A stretch of DNA of 64,000 nucleotides from Lactobacillaceae bacterium (lineage in GTDB: Bacteria; Bacillota; Bacilli; Lactobacillales; Lactobacillaceae): NCBI GenBank assembly GCA_902834055.1, contig CADFHB010000001.1, forward strand, positions 1 to 64,000. Reading direction: 5' to 3'. Positions 17,897 through 26,792 of the stretch are shown piece by piece; within the stretch, counting starts at the first letter, position 1, and every line of letters begins with the position of its first letter. Under the pieces are notes generated by a model, which was given only the letters and a program-made list of their open reading frames with translations, searched no databases and was not told the origin of the DNA. The position numbers and the translations under genes are program-made.

Positions 17897-17953
17897 GATA
17901 GCACCTCATTAATTTATTATTATCTTAAGGATATCATAGCCTTACCGGAATTT

Positions 17954-17967
17954 CAAACGTACGTTCG
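17954..17967. promoter_or_regulatory. SOS box (LexA operator)
   Basis: CAAACGTACGTTCG matches the Gram-positive consensus CGAACRNRYGTTCG at all but one base. It lies between divergent lexA and the UPF0291 gene, 3 bp from a TTGACA (17971-17976) that could be the -35 of the latter. Confidence 0.85.
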
Positions 17968-18032
17968 CAATTGACAAAAAAAGTGATTAATTTAAAATGA
18001 TATTGTGAATTAAAGAACTGGAGGTCAGCTTA

Positions 18033-18284
18033 ATGACAGAATCAAAGGAACAGGAAAAGCTTTTAAAGCGGATCAATGAGCTTGCCCACAAAAATAAGAA
18101 GGAGGGCCTTACTGAGGCCGAAACCCGGGAACGTGAACGCCTGCGCCGTGAATACATCAAGAACTTCCGTGAGACCATGCGGAGCAACATTGAGATGATG
18201 CGGATCTACAACAATGAAGGAAAGGAAGTCACACCTGAAAAGGTGAAGGAAATCCAGCGGAAGAAAGGTCTCCGTGACGATTAA
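18033..18284 (+). CDS. ynzC: UPF0291/DUF896 family small protein (YnzC-like)
   Basis: The 83-residue, highly charged protein forms a helical hairpin; the family signature is visible as KRINELAHKNKKEGLTEAE and RREYIKNFR. The start ATG follows GGAGG. In Bacillus subtilis ynzC is in the SOS-controlled yneA-yneB-ynzC operon divergent from lexA. Here yneA and yneB are absent and ynzC stands alone opposite lexA with the SOS box between. Function is unknown. Confidence 0.85.
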   Translation: MTESKEQEKLLKRINELAHKNKKEGLTEAETRERERLRREYIKNFRETMRSNIEMMRIYNNEGKEVTPEKVKEIQRKKGLRDD

Positions 18285-18358
18285 TTTAATTTGCTACTTT
18301 TCAAGTGTTAAACATTCGTGTAAGATGAAAAGGTAACTTAACAAAGGAGGAAGCAATC

Positions 18359-18583
18359 TTGGGTATGACGATTTTATTTGTCATTCTGGCGCTGCTGGTT
18401 GGTTTATTAATCGGCTTCTTCGGTGCTCGTAAGTACATGGAAAACTACCTTCGTAATAATCCCCCAATTTCTGAGGAAATGTTGCGGACAATGATGCTCC
18501 AGATGGGGCAGAAGCCATCCAGCCGGAAGTTACATCAAATGATGCAAACGATGAAGGCACAAGCACGTAAGGCTAATAAGTAA
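18359..18583 (+). CDS. yneF: UPF0154 family membrane protein (YneF-like)
   Basis: The 74-residue protein has one N-terminal membrane helix (about 4-22) followed by a conserved cytosolic tail (RKYMENYLRNNPPISEEMLR, MMLQMGQKPS). The TTG start at 18359 is chosen because AAAGGAGG lies 8 nt upstream; the ATG two codons later would be 14 nt away. It lies downstream of ynzC as in Bacillus. Function is unknown. Confidence 0.85.
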   Translation: MGMTILFVILALLVGLLIGFFGARKYMENYLRNNPPISEEMLRTMMLQMGQKPSSRKLHQMMQTMKAQARKANK

Positions 18584-18610
18584 TTGGCCGGGTGACTTAT
18601 ATAAAAGAAT

Positions 18611-18656
18611 AGGACTTCAATGCCTGGTTTACCAAACATTGAAGTCCTATATTTTT
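18611..18656. terminator. Bidirectional terminator between yneF and plsC
   Basis: AGGACTTCAATG / CATTGAAGTCCT stem is followed by an AT-rich tail on both sides. Confidence 0.85.
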
Positions 18657-18658
18657 AA

Positions 18659-19297
18659 TTAAAAATCATCGTCTTTAGGCTTTGGGGGCATGACGTAAAC
18701 GAAGCTGGGGTCAATCTGCTTGTCGAGGTCATCAAAGGCCGTCTGCATCTCGTTTTCCAATTCTGCCTCGTACTCTTCATTTAGCTTTTTCTTCCGGTCA
18801 ACGTAAATCGGCTTGCCAAAAGCAATCTTACGTGGCTTGCGAGTGAAGAGTTGCCCAAACTTAAGGGGCCCCTGGTAGACTGCCGGAACGAGGGGCACGT
18901 TCGCTAATTTAGCAATCAGGGTTGCGCCACCCTTGAGCTTGGCTGAGTAACGGGAACCACTGGGAAAAATAATTGTGGAAAGATCACCGTTACGCAGGAA
19001 CTTCACCGGTGTTTTAATGGCGGATGGGCCCGGGTGCTTTCTATCTACTGGGTAGGCATTAAGGGCCCTTAAAAACCAGCCCGCGATTGGATTCTTAAAT
19101 AACTCCTTTTTAGCCATAAAGCTAAATTTCTTTGGCCAAACGGCAAGGGCTAATAAAACGGGGTCCATCCATGTCCGGTGGGGTGCTACAATAATGTAGT
19201 TACCGTCGGGGAGGTTTTCCCGATTGTAGATACGGGCGCGCCCGTTAATCAATGTCAAAAATGGATTGACGATTTTTACTAAGAATGTGTAAAGCAT
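18659..19297 (-). CDS. plsC: 1-acyl-sn-glycerol-3-phosphate acyltransferase
   Basis: PlsC acylates lysophosphatidate to phosphatidate, the substrate of CdsA encoded at 24695. The 212-residue protein has the HX4D catalytic motif His40-Asp45 (APHRTWMDP), and the second motif appears as FPSGSR in place of FPEGTRS. An N-terminal hydrophobic stretch anchors it to the membrane. The start ATG follows GGAAG. Confidence 0.88.
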   Translation of the reverse strand: MLYTFLVKIVNPFLTLINGRARIYNRENLPDGNYIIVAPHRTWMDPVLLALAVWPKKFSFMAKKELFKNPIAGWFLRALNAYPVDRKHPGPSAIKTPVKFLRNGDLSTIIFPSGSRYSAKLKGGATLIAKLANVPLVPAVYQGPLKFGQLFTRKPRKIAFGKPIYVDRKKKLNEEYEAELENEMQTAFDDLDKQIDPSFVYVMPPKPKDDDF

Positions 19298-19388
19298 TTT
19301 TATTCTTCCAATCTATGTTAAATGATACTTCAAAGCTAAAGTATGACTAAAAAAAGATCAACTTGCAAGGACAAAAGGGGAAATAGCG

Positions 19389-20150
19389 ATGAATGAACCA
19401 ACGAAATTCTTACGTGGCGACGAGCGAATCGACCAGTTATATAGCCAGGACGTCAAAATTATTCAGAGTCCGTCCTGCTTTGCCTTTTCCCTCGATGCGG
19501 TTTTGCTGGCCGACTTTGTCCGTCCCAACCACCGTCACCGCCTGAAAACGGTCGATTTGTGTGCCGGTAACGGGGCAGTGGGGCTCTTCCTTCATGACAA
19601 GTTAGGCGGGACCTTTACTGAAGTGGAAATCCAGAAACGTCTGGCGGATATGGCCGCCCGCAGCATTCAACTTAATCAACTTGATAACCGTTACCGCGTT
19701 TTAAATATGGACATTGCCGATATCTTCGCCCAGGTGCCTAAGGATTCTGTCGATGTGGTCCTCTGCAACCCGCCTTATTTTCCCGTCACGGAAAAAAGTC
19801 AACGTAACCCTAACCGCTACCTCGCGATTGCCCGCCACGAGATTAAGACGAACTTCACGATGGTTGCTCAGCAGATGAGTGGCCTATTGAAGATGAACGG
19901 TCACGGATACCTGGTTCACCGCCCGGACCGCTTAACAGAAATCCTGACGACCCTTCAAGAACACCGCCTGGTTCCCAAACGACTGCGCTTCATCTATCCA
20001 AAACCAGGACGGGAAGCGAATATGATGCTGATTGAGGTGATCAAGGATGGGAAGCCCGGGGGGATGAAGGTTGTTCCACCGATTATTGTTAACGGGGACG
20101 ATGGGGAATACCTTCCAGCAGTGAGGAAGCTTTTATATGGCAAAGAGTAA
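19389..20150 (+). CDS. trmN6: tRNA1(Val) A37 N6-methyltransferase family protein
   Basis: This SAM-dependent adenine-N6 methyltransferase is related to E. coli TrmN6/YfiC and B. subtilis YabB. The 253-residue protein has the SAM motif DLCAGNGAVG at 56-65 and the N6-adenine catalytic motif NPPY at 127-130. ATG at 19389 follows AAGGGGAAA. Its 3' end overlaps yazA by 14 bp, the usual yabB-yazA order. The exact target is inferred from family. Confidence 0.85.
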   Translation: MNEPTKFLRGDERIDQLYSQDVKIIQSPSCFAFSLDAVLLADFVRPNHRHRLKTVDLCAGNGAVGLFLHDKLGGTFTEVEIQKRLADMAARSIQLNQLDNRYRVLNMDIADIFAQVPKDSVDVVLCNPPYFPVTEKSQRNPNRYLAIARHEIKTNFTMVAQQMSGLLKMNGHGYLVHRPDRLTEILTTLQEHRLVPKRLRFIYPKPGREANMMLIEVIKDGKPGGMKVVPPIIVNGDDGEYLPAVRKLLYGKE

Positions 20151-20457
20151 ACCTTATTATATCTATGTCCTGTACTGTGCCGACGACAGCCTTTACTGCG
20201 GCTTTACTGATAATGTCCAACGGCGCTTTGACCAGCACCAGACTTATAAGGGAGCCAAGTACACCCGGGTGAAGAGCCGCCACCCCCTCCAGTTGATTTA
20301 CCAGCAGGAATTCGGCAGTAAACATGCCGCCCTCAGTGCAGAATACCATTTTAAACACCAAACGCGGCAGAAAAAAGAACGGTTCCTAAAGGCCCACGGA
20401 ATCGACGTGGCACACTATTTTGTTTTGAACCACCAAAACACCAAAAGAAAAGGTTAA
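20137..20457 (+). CDS. yazA: GIY-YIG domain protein (YazA/UPF0213 family)
   Basis: The 106-residue protein is a single GIY-YIG nuclease-fold domain: YYIYVLYCADDSLYCGFTDN at about 6-25, then Arg in VQRRFDQH and YEXE-like downstream residues. The biological role of the family is unclear. It overlaps trmN6 and ends at a terminator that also carries the rpsB -35. Confidence 0.88.
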   Translation: MAKSKPYYIYVLYCADDSLYCGFTDNVQRRFDQHQTYKGAKYTRVKSRHPLQLIYQQEFGSKHAALSAEYHFKHQTRQKKERFLKAHGIDVAHYFVLNHQNTKRKG

Positions 20458-20484
20458 AAAGCTTGTCATTAGACAAGCTTTTTT
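20456..20484 (+). terminator. Terminator after yazA
   Basis: AAAAAGCTTGTC-ATTA-GACAAGCTTTTTT. The stem overlaps the rpsB -35 element. Confidence 0.9.
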
Positions 20485-20491
20485 GTATACT
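20463..20491 (+). promoter_or_regulatory. rpsB promoter embedded in the yazA terminator
   Basis: TTGTCA (20463-20468), exactly 17 bp, then TATACT (20486-20491). The -35 hexamer is within the left arm and loop of the terminator hairpin. Confidence 0.75.
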
Positions 20492-20497
20492 ATTAAG

Positions 20498-20607
20498 CGG
20501 TGTTTAATAACATATAACACACCTGTGACGATAAGAAGGGATGTGCCAGTAATGGTTCCCATTCTTAGACGACTCATGGGGAGGAAAAACAATTTGGAGG
20601 TATTTTT
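20498..20607 (+). promoter_or_regulatory. Structured 5' leader of rpsB
   Basis: About 110 nt of leader precede the start codon. A hairpin AAGAAGGGA / TCCCATTCTT (20534 to about 20565) encloses a smaller GCCA-GTAA-TGGT hairpin. A second GGAGG at 20580 precedes the real one at 20596. This is consistent with an autoregulatory S2-binding leader, but no known motif was matched. Confidence 0.45.
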
Positions 20608-21396
20608 ATGTCTGTTGTTACTATGAAGCAATTGCTTGAAGCAGGTGTCCACTTCGGTCACCAAACTCGTCGTTGGAACCCAAAGATGGAACAATACATC
20701 TTCACTGAACGTAACGGTATTTACATCATTGACTTACAAAAGACTGTTAAGCTGATTGATACTGCTTACGACTACATGAAGAACGTTGCCGCTGATGGCG
20801 GAGTTGTTCTCTTTGTTGGTACCAAGAAGCAAGCTCAAGACTCAATTGAAGAAGAAGCTACCCGTGCAGGTCAATTCTACGTTAACCACCGTTGGTTAGG
20901 TGGGACCTTGACTAACTGGAAGACCATCCAATCCCGGATCGCTCGTCTGAAGGAATTAAAGAAGATGTCCGAAGACGGTACCTTTGATGTTCTGCCAAAG
21001 AAGGAAGTTGCTGTTCTGACTAAGCAACGTGAAAAGCTGGAACGGTTCCTCGGCGGTATCGAAGACATGCCTCGGATCCCAGACGTACTGTTCATCGTTG
21101 ACCCACACAAGGAACAAATCGCTGTTAAGGAAGCACAAAAGCTCCACATCCCAATCGTTGCCATGGTTGATACGAACACCGACCCAGATGACATCGACTA
21201 CGTAATTCCTTCTAACGATGACGCAATTCGTGCCGTTCGTCTGATTACTTCCAAGATGGCCGACGCAATTGTTGAAGGTAAGCAAGGTCAAGATGAAGCT
21301 CAACAAGCAGATGCTGATGCCGAAGAAGCTGCTGAAGACACTACTGTTAGTGAAGATTCTCTGAAGAACCTCAAGAACAGTGTTGAAGGCAAGTAA
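20608..21396 (+). CDS. rpsB: 30S ribosomal protein S2
   Basis: The 262-residue protein is S2: [27 protein letters not shown], and [12 protein letters not shown], with an acidic C-terminal extension (about 225-262). S2 is one of the last proteins added to the 30S subunit and is needed for S1 binding in many bacteria. The start ATG follows TTGGAGG. tsf follows after a 112-bp gap with an internal terminator. Confidence 0.98.
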   Translation: MSVVTMKQLLEAGVHFGHQTRRWNPKMEQYIFTERNGIYIIDLQKTVKLIDTAYDYMKNVAADGGVVLFVGTKKQAQDSIEEEATRAGQFYVNHRWLGGTLTNWKTIQSRIARLKELKKMSEDGTFDVLPKKEVAVLTKQREKLERFLGGIEDMPRIPDVLFIVDPHKEQIAVKEAQKLHIPIVAMVDTNTDPDDIDYVIPSNDDAIRAVRLITSKMADAIVEGKQGQDEAQQADADAEEAAEDTTVSEDSLKNLKNSVEGK

Positions 21397-21417
21397 TTTA
21401 AAAACCGATTAATACTT

Positions 21418-21475
21418 GGGCTGTTTTGTGTTATGGACCATTGTGGCCCTGAGTACAAACAGTCCTTTTTTTGTA
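21418..21475 (+). terminator. Intercistronic terminator between rpsB and tsf
   Basis: GGGCTGTTTTGT pairs with ACAAACAGTCC around a 30-nt loop, then TTTTTTTG. It would lower tsf transcription relative to rpsB. Confidence 0.65.
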
Positions 21476-21508
21476 AAACTTATTAACTGTTAAAGGAGAG
21501 ACTCTGTC

Positions 21509-22384
21509 ATGGCTGAAATTAAAGCTGCTCAAGTTATGGAATTACGGAAGAAGTCCGGTGCCGGAATCATGGATGCCAAGAAGGCATTGGTTGCAAGTGA
21601 TGGTGACATGGACAAGGCAATGGATTACCTTCGTGAAAAGGGAATCGCCAAGGCTGCTAAGAAGAGCAGCCGGGTTGCTGCTGAAGGTTTAGCAGACATC
21701 GCAGTTAACGGCAATACGGCCGCAATTGTTGAACTGAACTCCGAAACGGACTTCGTTGCTGCCAGTGACCCATTCAAGGACCTGCTGAAGAAGATCACTA
21801 AGTTAATTAGTGAAAACAAGCCGGCCAACGTTGACGAAGCTTTGGCAATTAAGACCGATAATGGTACGCTGAAGGATGATATCATCAGCACCACCCAAAA
21901 GACCGGTGAAAAGGTTAGCCTGCGGCGTTTTGAAGTCGTTGAAAAGGACGACGGTGATTCCTTCGGTGCTTACCTCCACCAAGGTGGCCAAATTGCTGCC
22001 TTAGTTGTTCTGAAGGGTGCCGATGAAGCTACTGCTAAGGACGTTGCAATGCACGTTGCTGCTATCAACCCTGAATTCATGACTCGTGACGATGTTTCCA
22101 AGGAACGTCTTGACCACGAACGCGCTGTCTTCAAGGAAGAAACTTTGAACGAAGGCAAGCCTGCTAAGATTGTTGACAAGATTGTTGAAGGGCGTTTGAA
22201 CAAGTTCTTGTCCCAAATCTGCCTGGCTGACCAGGAATTCGTTAAGGATTCTGACAAGACCGTTGCTGAATTCGTTAAGGCTAACAACGGTGAACTGAAG
22301 TCCTTCATCCGTTACGAAGTTGGTGAGGGAATCGAAAAGAAGCAAGACGACTTTGCTAAAGAAGTTAAGGACCAAATGAACTAA
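21509..22384 (+). CDS. tsf: Elongation factor Ts
   Basis: EF-Ts exchanges GDP for GTP on EF-Tu. The 291-residue protein has the N-terminal UBA-like domain ([19 protein letters not shown]) and the TDFVA motif that inserts into EF-Tu (SETDFVAAS, about 79-87). The start ATG follows AAAGGAG. Length is normal for the family. Confidence 0.98.
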   Translation: MAEIKAAQVMELRKKSGAGIMDAKKALVASDGDMDKAMDYLREKGIAKAAKKSSRVAAEGLADIAVNGNTAAIVELNSETDFVAASDPFKDLLKKITKLISENKPANVDEALAIKTDNGTLKDDIISTTQKTGEKVSLRRFEVVEKDDGDSFGAYLHQGGQIAALVVLKGADEATAKDVAMHVAAINPEFMTRDDVSKERLDHERAVFKEETLNEGKPAKIVDKIVEGRLNKFLSQICLADQEFVKDSDKTVAEFVKANNGELKSFIRYEVGEGIEKKQDDFAKEVKDQMN

Positions 22385-22400
22385 GCGTTCGATTGGCGAG

Positions 22401-22431
22401 AAGGACGTACTTATTAAGTGCGTCCTTTTTT
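22401..22431 (+). terminator. Terminator after tsf
   Basis: AAGGACGTACTT-ATT-AAGTGCGTCCTTTTTT. Confidence 0.88.
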
Positions 22432-22444
22432 ACAAGGTTGATAA

Positions 22445-23185
<741 letters not shown>

Positions 23186-23188
23186 ATT

Positions 23189-23749
23189 ATGGCATCAAGT
23201 AAAGAAATCTTAAATGACGCAAAAACAAAGATGAAGAAGTCGGGGGAAGCATTGCAAAGAACCCTTGCCGATATCCGGGCAGGGCAAGCCAATGCGAGCC
23301 TTCTGAACTCTGTTAAGGTTGAATATTACGGAGCAGAAACGCCGCTGAACCAGGTTGCTTCGATCACAATTCCGGAAGCACGGCAGTTGCTGATTACCCC
23401 GTACGACGAAAGTATCTTAGAGGAAATTGAACGGGCAATTTATGCTTCTAACCTGGGACTGACACCACAAAACGATGGTAGTGCGATTCGCTTGATCATT
23501 CCGCAATTAACTGAAGACCGGCGTAAGGAACTGGTCAAGGACGTTAAGGCGGAGTTGGAAAAGGCTAAGGTTGCCGTTCGTAATGTTCGCCGTGAAGCCA
23601 TGGATGACCTGAAGAAGGGCAACAAGAATGGTGACTTCAACGATGACGAATTCCACGACCTGGAAAAGAAGGTCCAGGACGAAACGGACGCCGGGATTAA
23701 GAACCTGGAATCAATTGCCGCAGATAAGGAAAAGGAATTGCTCCAATAA
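23189..23749 (+). CDS. frr: Ribosome recycling factor
   Basis: RRF with EF-G splits post-termination ribosomes. The 186-residue protein has the typical triple-helix bundle and hinge: [31 protein letters not shown] and [13 protein letters not shown]. Its ribosome binding site GAGGGAG overlaps the end of pyrH. Confidence 0.98.
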   Translation: MASSKEILNDAKTKMKKSGEALQRTLADIRAGQANASLLNSVKVEYYGAETPLNQVASITIPEARQLLITPYDESILEEIERAIYASNLGLTPQNDGSAIRLIIPQLTEDRRKELVKDVKAELEKAKVAVRNVRREAMDDLKKGNKNGDFNDDEFHDLEKKVQDETDAGIKNLESIAADKEKELLQ

Positions 23750-23762
23750 ACATTTACCTGCT

Positions 23763-23792
23763 AGGGGATGGCCCGTGCTGTCCCCTTTTTTG
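23763..23792 (+). terminator. Terminator after frr
   Basis: AGGGGATGGC-CCGT-GCTGTCCCCT then TTTTT. Confidence 0.8.
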
Positions 23793-23830
23793 TTATTAGG
23801 TATAAATTTTTGCTAAAAAGCGGCCGTGAG

Positions 23831-23860
23831 TTGATAATTCGCTAACGGGAGCTTTATAAT
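23831..23860 (+). promoter_or_regulatory. Promoter of the uppS operon
   Basis: TTGATA (23831-23836), 18-bp spacer, TATAAT (23855-23860), 53 bp before the uppS start. Confidence 0.75.
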
Positions 23861-23913
23861 TAATTAGCGCTTTGTTTAAAAATATTCATTTACCATAGTA
23901 TGGAGGGAGAAAT

Positions 23914-24678
23914 TTGTTTTCTAAAAGAAAAACCGCTGGTGTTGAGCCAGAGTTGGACCCGCAGCGCGTTCCACAACATATTGCAATCATCATGGACGGC
24001 AATGGTCGGTGGGCCCAAAAGCGGCACCTGCCCCGGGTTGCCGGTCACAAGCAGGGAATGCAGACCGTCAAGACGGTTGCCATTGCGGCTAGTAAATTAG
24101 GAGTCAAGGTCCTATCCCTATACGCTTTTTCTACCGAGAATTGGAAGCGACCCAGCAGTGAAGTCAATTACCTGATGCAACTGCCAATTCGCTTTTTCTC
24201 AACCTTTGTTCCGGACCTGATTAAAAACAACGTCCGGGTAATGGTGATGGGCGATACAAGTAAGCTGCCCGTTCAGACCCAGCAGGCGGTCCGCGATGCC
24301 ATTAAGGATACCGCCAAATGTGATGGGATGGTGCTCAACTTCGCCTTAAACTACGGAAGCCGTGATGAAATTACGCGGGCCATGAAACAGATTGCCGGTG
24401 AGGTAAAACAAGGCCAGCTTTCACCAGATGATATTAACGAAGAAACGATTAGCCGCCACCTGATGTCTGCCAGCCTGGGGACACTCGCGGACCCCGACCT
24501 TTTAATTCGGACGAGTGGTGAAGAACGAATTAGCAACTTTATGCTATGGCAGATTGCTTATAGTGAGCTTGAATTTGTGCCAGAACACTGGCCTGACTTT
24601 GATGCCGAGTCATTGAAGAGGGCCATTATCGAGTTTCAAGGTCGTCACCGCCGCTTTGGCGGATTAGAGAACCAATAG
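23914..24678 (+). CDS. uppS: Isoprenyl transferase (undecaprenyl diphosphate synthase)
   Basis: The cis-prenyltransferase makes the C55 carrier lipid for cell-wall precursors. The 254-residue protein has the catalytic MDGNGRWA (Asp28) and the C-terminal RTSGEERISNF / EFVPEHWPDF signature. A TTG start at 23914 has GGAGGG 6 nt upstream; no ATG fits. It leads an operon with cdsA, rseP, proS and polC. Confidence 0.96.
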   Translation: MFSKRKTAGVEPELDPQRVPQHIAIIMDGNGRWAQKRHLPRVAGHKQGMQTVKTVAIAASKLGVKVLSLYAFSTENWKRPSSEVNYLMQLPIRFFSTFVPDLIKNNVRVMVMGDTSKLPVQTQQAVRDAIKDTAKCDGMVLNFALNYGSRDEITRAMKQIAGEVKQGQLSPDDINEETISRHLMSASLGTLADPDLLIRTSGEERISNFMLWQIAYSELEFVPEHWPDFDAESLKRAIIEFQGRHRRFGGLENQ

Positions 24679-24694
24679 GGAGGATGTTTTAAAA

Positions 24695-25480
24695 GTGAAG
24701 ACGAGAATTATCACGGCGGTCGTGGCCCTGGCCATCTTTATTCCACTGATAATCTATGGTGGGTGGCCACTGACCGTTGCTGCTGTTGTGTTAGGAATCA
24801 TTGCGATGTCAGAAGTCCTCGTGATGAAGCGGATGTTTGTGATCTCTTTTGAGGCGATTGTTAGTTATCTGGGAGTGGCCCTATTAATCTTGCCGGATAA
24901 CTGGTTGGATTTCTTACCCAGTGTGGCGACCCGCTGGTTTGGCTTCTACTTGCTGGTTGTCTTATTGCTACTCCACACTGTCTTGCGGAAGCAACGTTTT
25001 ACCTTCGATGATGCGGGCGTAATTACCTTAGCAATGCTGTACATTGGGATGGGCTTCCACTACTTTGTGGCGGCCCGGGCAATTAATTTCCAGACCCTGT
25101 TGTACGGGATGCTGATTGTCTGGATCACTGATAGTGGCGCTTACTTGATTGGGCGAAAACTCGGGAAAAATAAGCTGGCACCAAAGATTAGTCCCAACAA
25201 GACCTGGGAAGGATCGATTGGGGGGACAGTCTCTGCAACCATTATTTTAGCGATCTACCTGTACCTGTTCCCTGTTGGTGATGGCTTTGTTACCATGATT
25301 ATCCTGACGCTAATTCTGTCGATCATGGGCCAGTTAGGGGACCTAATCGAATCTTCTTTGAAGCGGTATTATGGCGTCAAGGATTCCGGTAAAATTCTGC
25401 CTGGTCACGGGGGAATCCTGGACCGCTTTGACAGTATGTTGATCGTTATGCCACTTCTACACATGGTTGGTATTATTTAA
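24695..25480 (+). CDS. cdsA: Phosphatidate cytidylyltransferase (CDP-diglyceride synthase)
   Basis: CdsA makes CDP-diacylglycerol from phosphatidate and CTP for phospholipid synthesis. The 261-residue protein has about seven to eight membrane segments, and the C-terminal family signature SLKRYYGVKDSGKILPGHGG is at about 218-237. A GTG start at 24695 follows GGGAGG. It is 16 bp after uppS. Confidence 0.96.
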   Translation: MKTRIITAVVALAIFIPLIIYGGWPLTVAAVVLGIIAMSEVLVMKRMFVISFEAIVSYLGVALLILPDNWLDFLPSVATRWFGFYLLVVLLLLHTVLRKQRFTFDDAGVITLAMLYIGMGFHYFVAARAINFQTLLYGMLIVWITDSGAYLIGRKLGKNKLAPKISPNKTWEGSIGGTVSATIILAIYLYLFPVGDGFVTMIILTLILSIMGQLGDLIESSLKRYYGVKDSGKILPGHGGILDRFDSMLIVMPLLHMVGII

Positions 25481-25492
25481 GGAAGGGATTCT

Positions 25493-26767
25493 GTGATAAT
25501 AACAATTATTACGTTTATCATCGTTTTTGGGGTCCTCGTGCTTGTTCACGAATTCGGCCACTATTACTTTGCCAAACGGGCTGGTATCTTGGTTCGTGAA
25601 TTCTCCATCGGCATGGGCCCTAAAATATGGTGGAAGAGGAAAAATGGCACGACCTACACCGTCCGCATTCTTCCCGTTGGGGGTTATGTACGCCTGGCAG
25701 GAAATGACGATGAGGATGAAGAGGAGATGCGCCCGGGGACCCCACTGACACTCCAGTTAAACGACCAAAATAAGGTCGTTACCATCAACACGAGTTCGAA
25801 GTCGACCCTGTTTCAGGGGATCCCCCTCCAGCTAGTGGACAGTGACCTGACGGATGGCCTGTGGATCAAGGGTTTTGTTAATGGCGACGAAAGCAAGGTC
25901 AAAACTTATGAGGTTGACCACGACGCCGTTGTCATCGAACGTGACGGCACCCAGGTTCAGATTACTCCTCGTGACGTCCAGTTTCAGTCGGCCAGTTTGC
26001 CCGCGCGGATGATGACCAACTTTGCGGGGCCGATGAATAATTTCATCTTGTCACTACTGGTGTTTATCATCCTGGGCTTTACCCTTGCTGGGGTTCCCAC
26101 CAATAGCAACCAGATTGGAAAGGTCAACGCCAACTCAGTTGCAGCCCGTGCTGGCTTAAAAGCCGGTGACCGAATCACGCACGTGGGGAAGGTCCGGGTC
26201 AACAACTGGTCAGAACTGGCCACTAATCTTTCCAGCAAACCGGGACAAAAAGTTCACCTTACCTACCAGCGGGCTGGAAAAACAAAATCCGTTACCGTGA
26301 AACCAAAGACGGTTAAACAGGGTAAGCAGAAAGTCGGCCAGATTGGGATTATCGAACAGCAAAAGACGGGTATCAAGGCCCGCCTGTTATTCGGCTGGCA
26401 ACAGTTTGCCCAGGCGGGGACGCTGATTTTTAGTGTCTTAGGCCACATGTTCACGCACGGCTTCAGCCTAAATGACCTGGGAGGCCCAGTAGCAATTTAT
26501 GCGGGGACTTCTCAGGCGACCGCACTCGGGGTTAACGGTGTATTGAACTTCTTAGCCATGTTATCGATTAACCTGGGGATCGTAAACCTGTTGCCGATTC
26601 CAGCACTTGATGGTGGTAAACTACTACTAAACATTATCGAGGCAGTTATCAGAAGACCAATCCCGGAGAAAGCCGAAGGAATTGTGACGATGATTGGATT
26701 TATGCTACTATTGATACTAATGATTTTGGTTACCTGGAATGATATTCAACGCTATTTCATTCGGTAA
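25493..26767 (+). CDS. rseP: Site-2 intramembrane zinc metalloprotease RseP
   Basis: The S2P-family protease cuts transmembrane substrates; the enterococcal homologue Eep processes pheromone lipoprotein signal peptides and anti-sigma factors. The 424-residue protein has HEFGH at 19-23 in the first membrane helix, a PDZ domain (about 200-275), and the third ligand in a later helix (IPALDGGK). GTG start at 25493, 12 bp after cdsA, follows AGGAAGGG. Confidence 0.95.
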   Translation: MIITIITFIIVFGVLVLVHEFGHYYFAKRAGILVREFSIGMGPKIWWKRKNGTTYTVRILPVGGYVRLAGNDDEDEEEMRPGTPLTLQLNDQNKVVTINTSSKSTLFQGIPLQLVDSDLTDGLWIKGFVNGDESKVKTYEVDHDAVVIERDGTQVQITPRDVQFQSASLPARMMTNFAGPMNNFILSLLVFIILGFTLAGVPTNSNQIGKVNANSVAARAGLKAGDRITHVGKVRVNNWSELATNLSSKPGQKVHLTYQRAGKTKSVTVKPKTVKQGKQKVGQIGIIEQQKTGIKARLLFGWQQFAQAGTLIFSVLGHMFTHGFSLNDLGGPVAIYAGTSQATALGVNGVLNFLAMLSINLGIVNLLPIPALDGGKLLLNIIEAVIRRPIPEKAEGIVTMIGFMLLLILMILVTWNDIQRYFIR

Positions 26768-26792
26768 TCGGGGGAATTAAAGGAGAATGATG

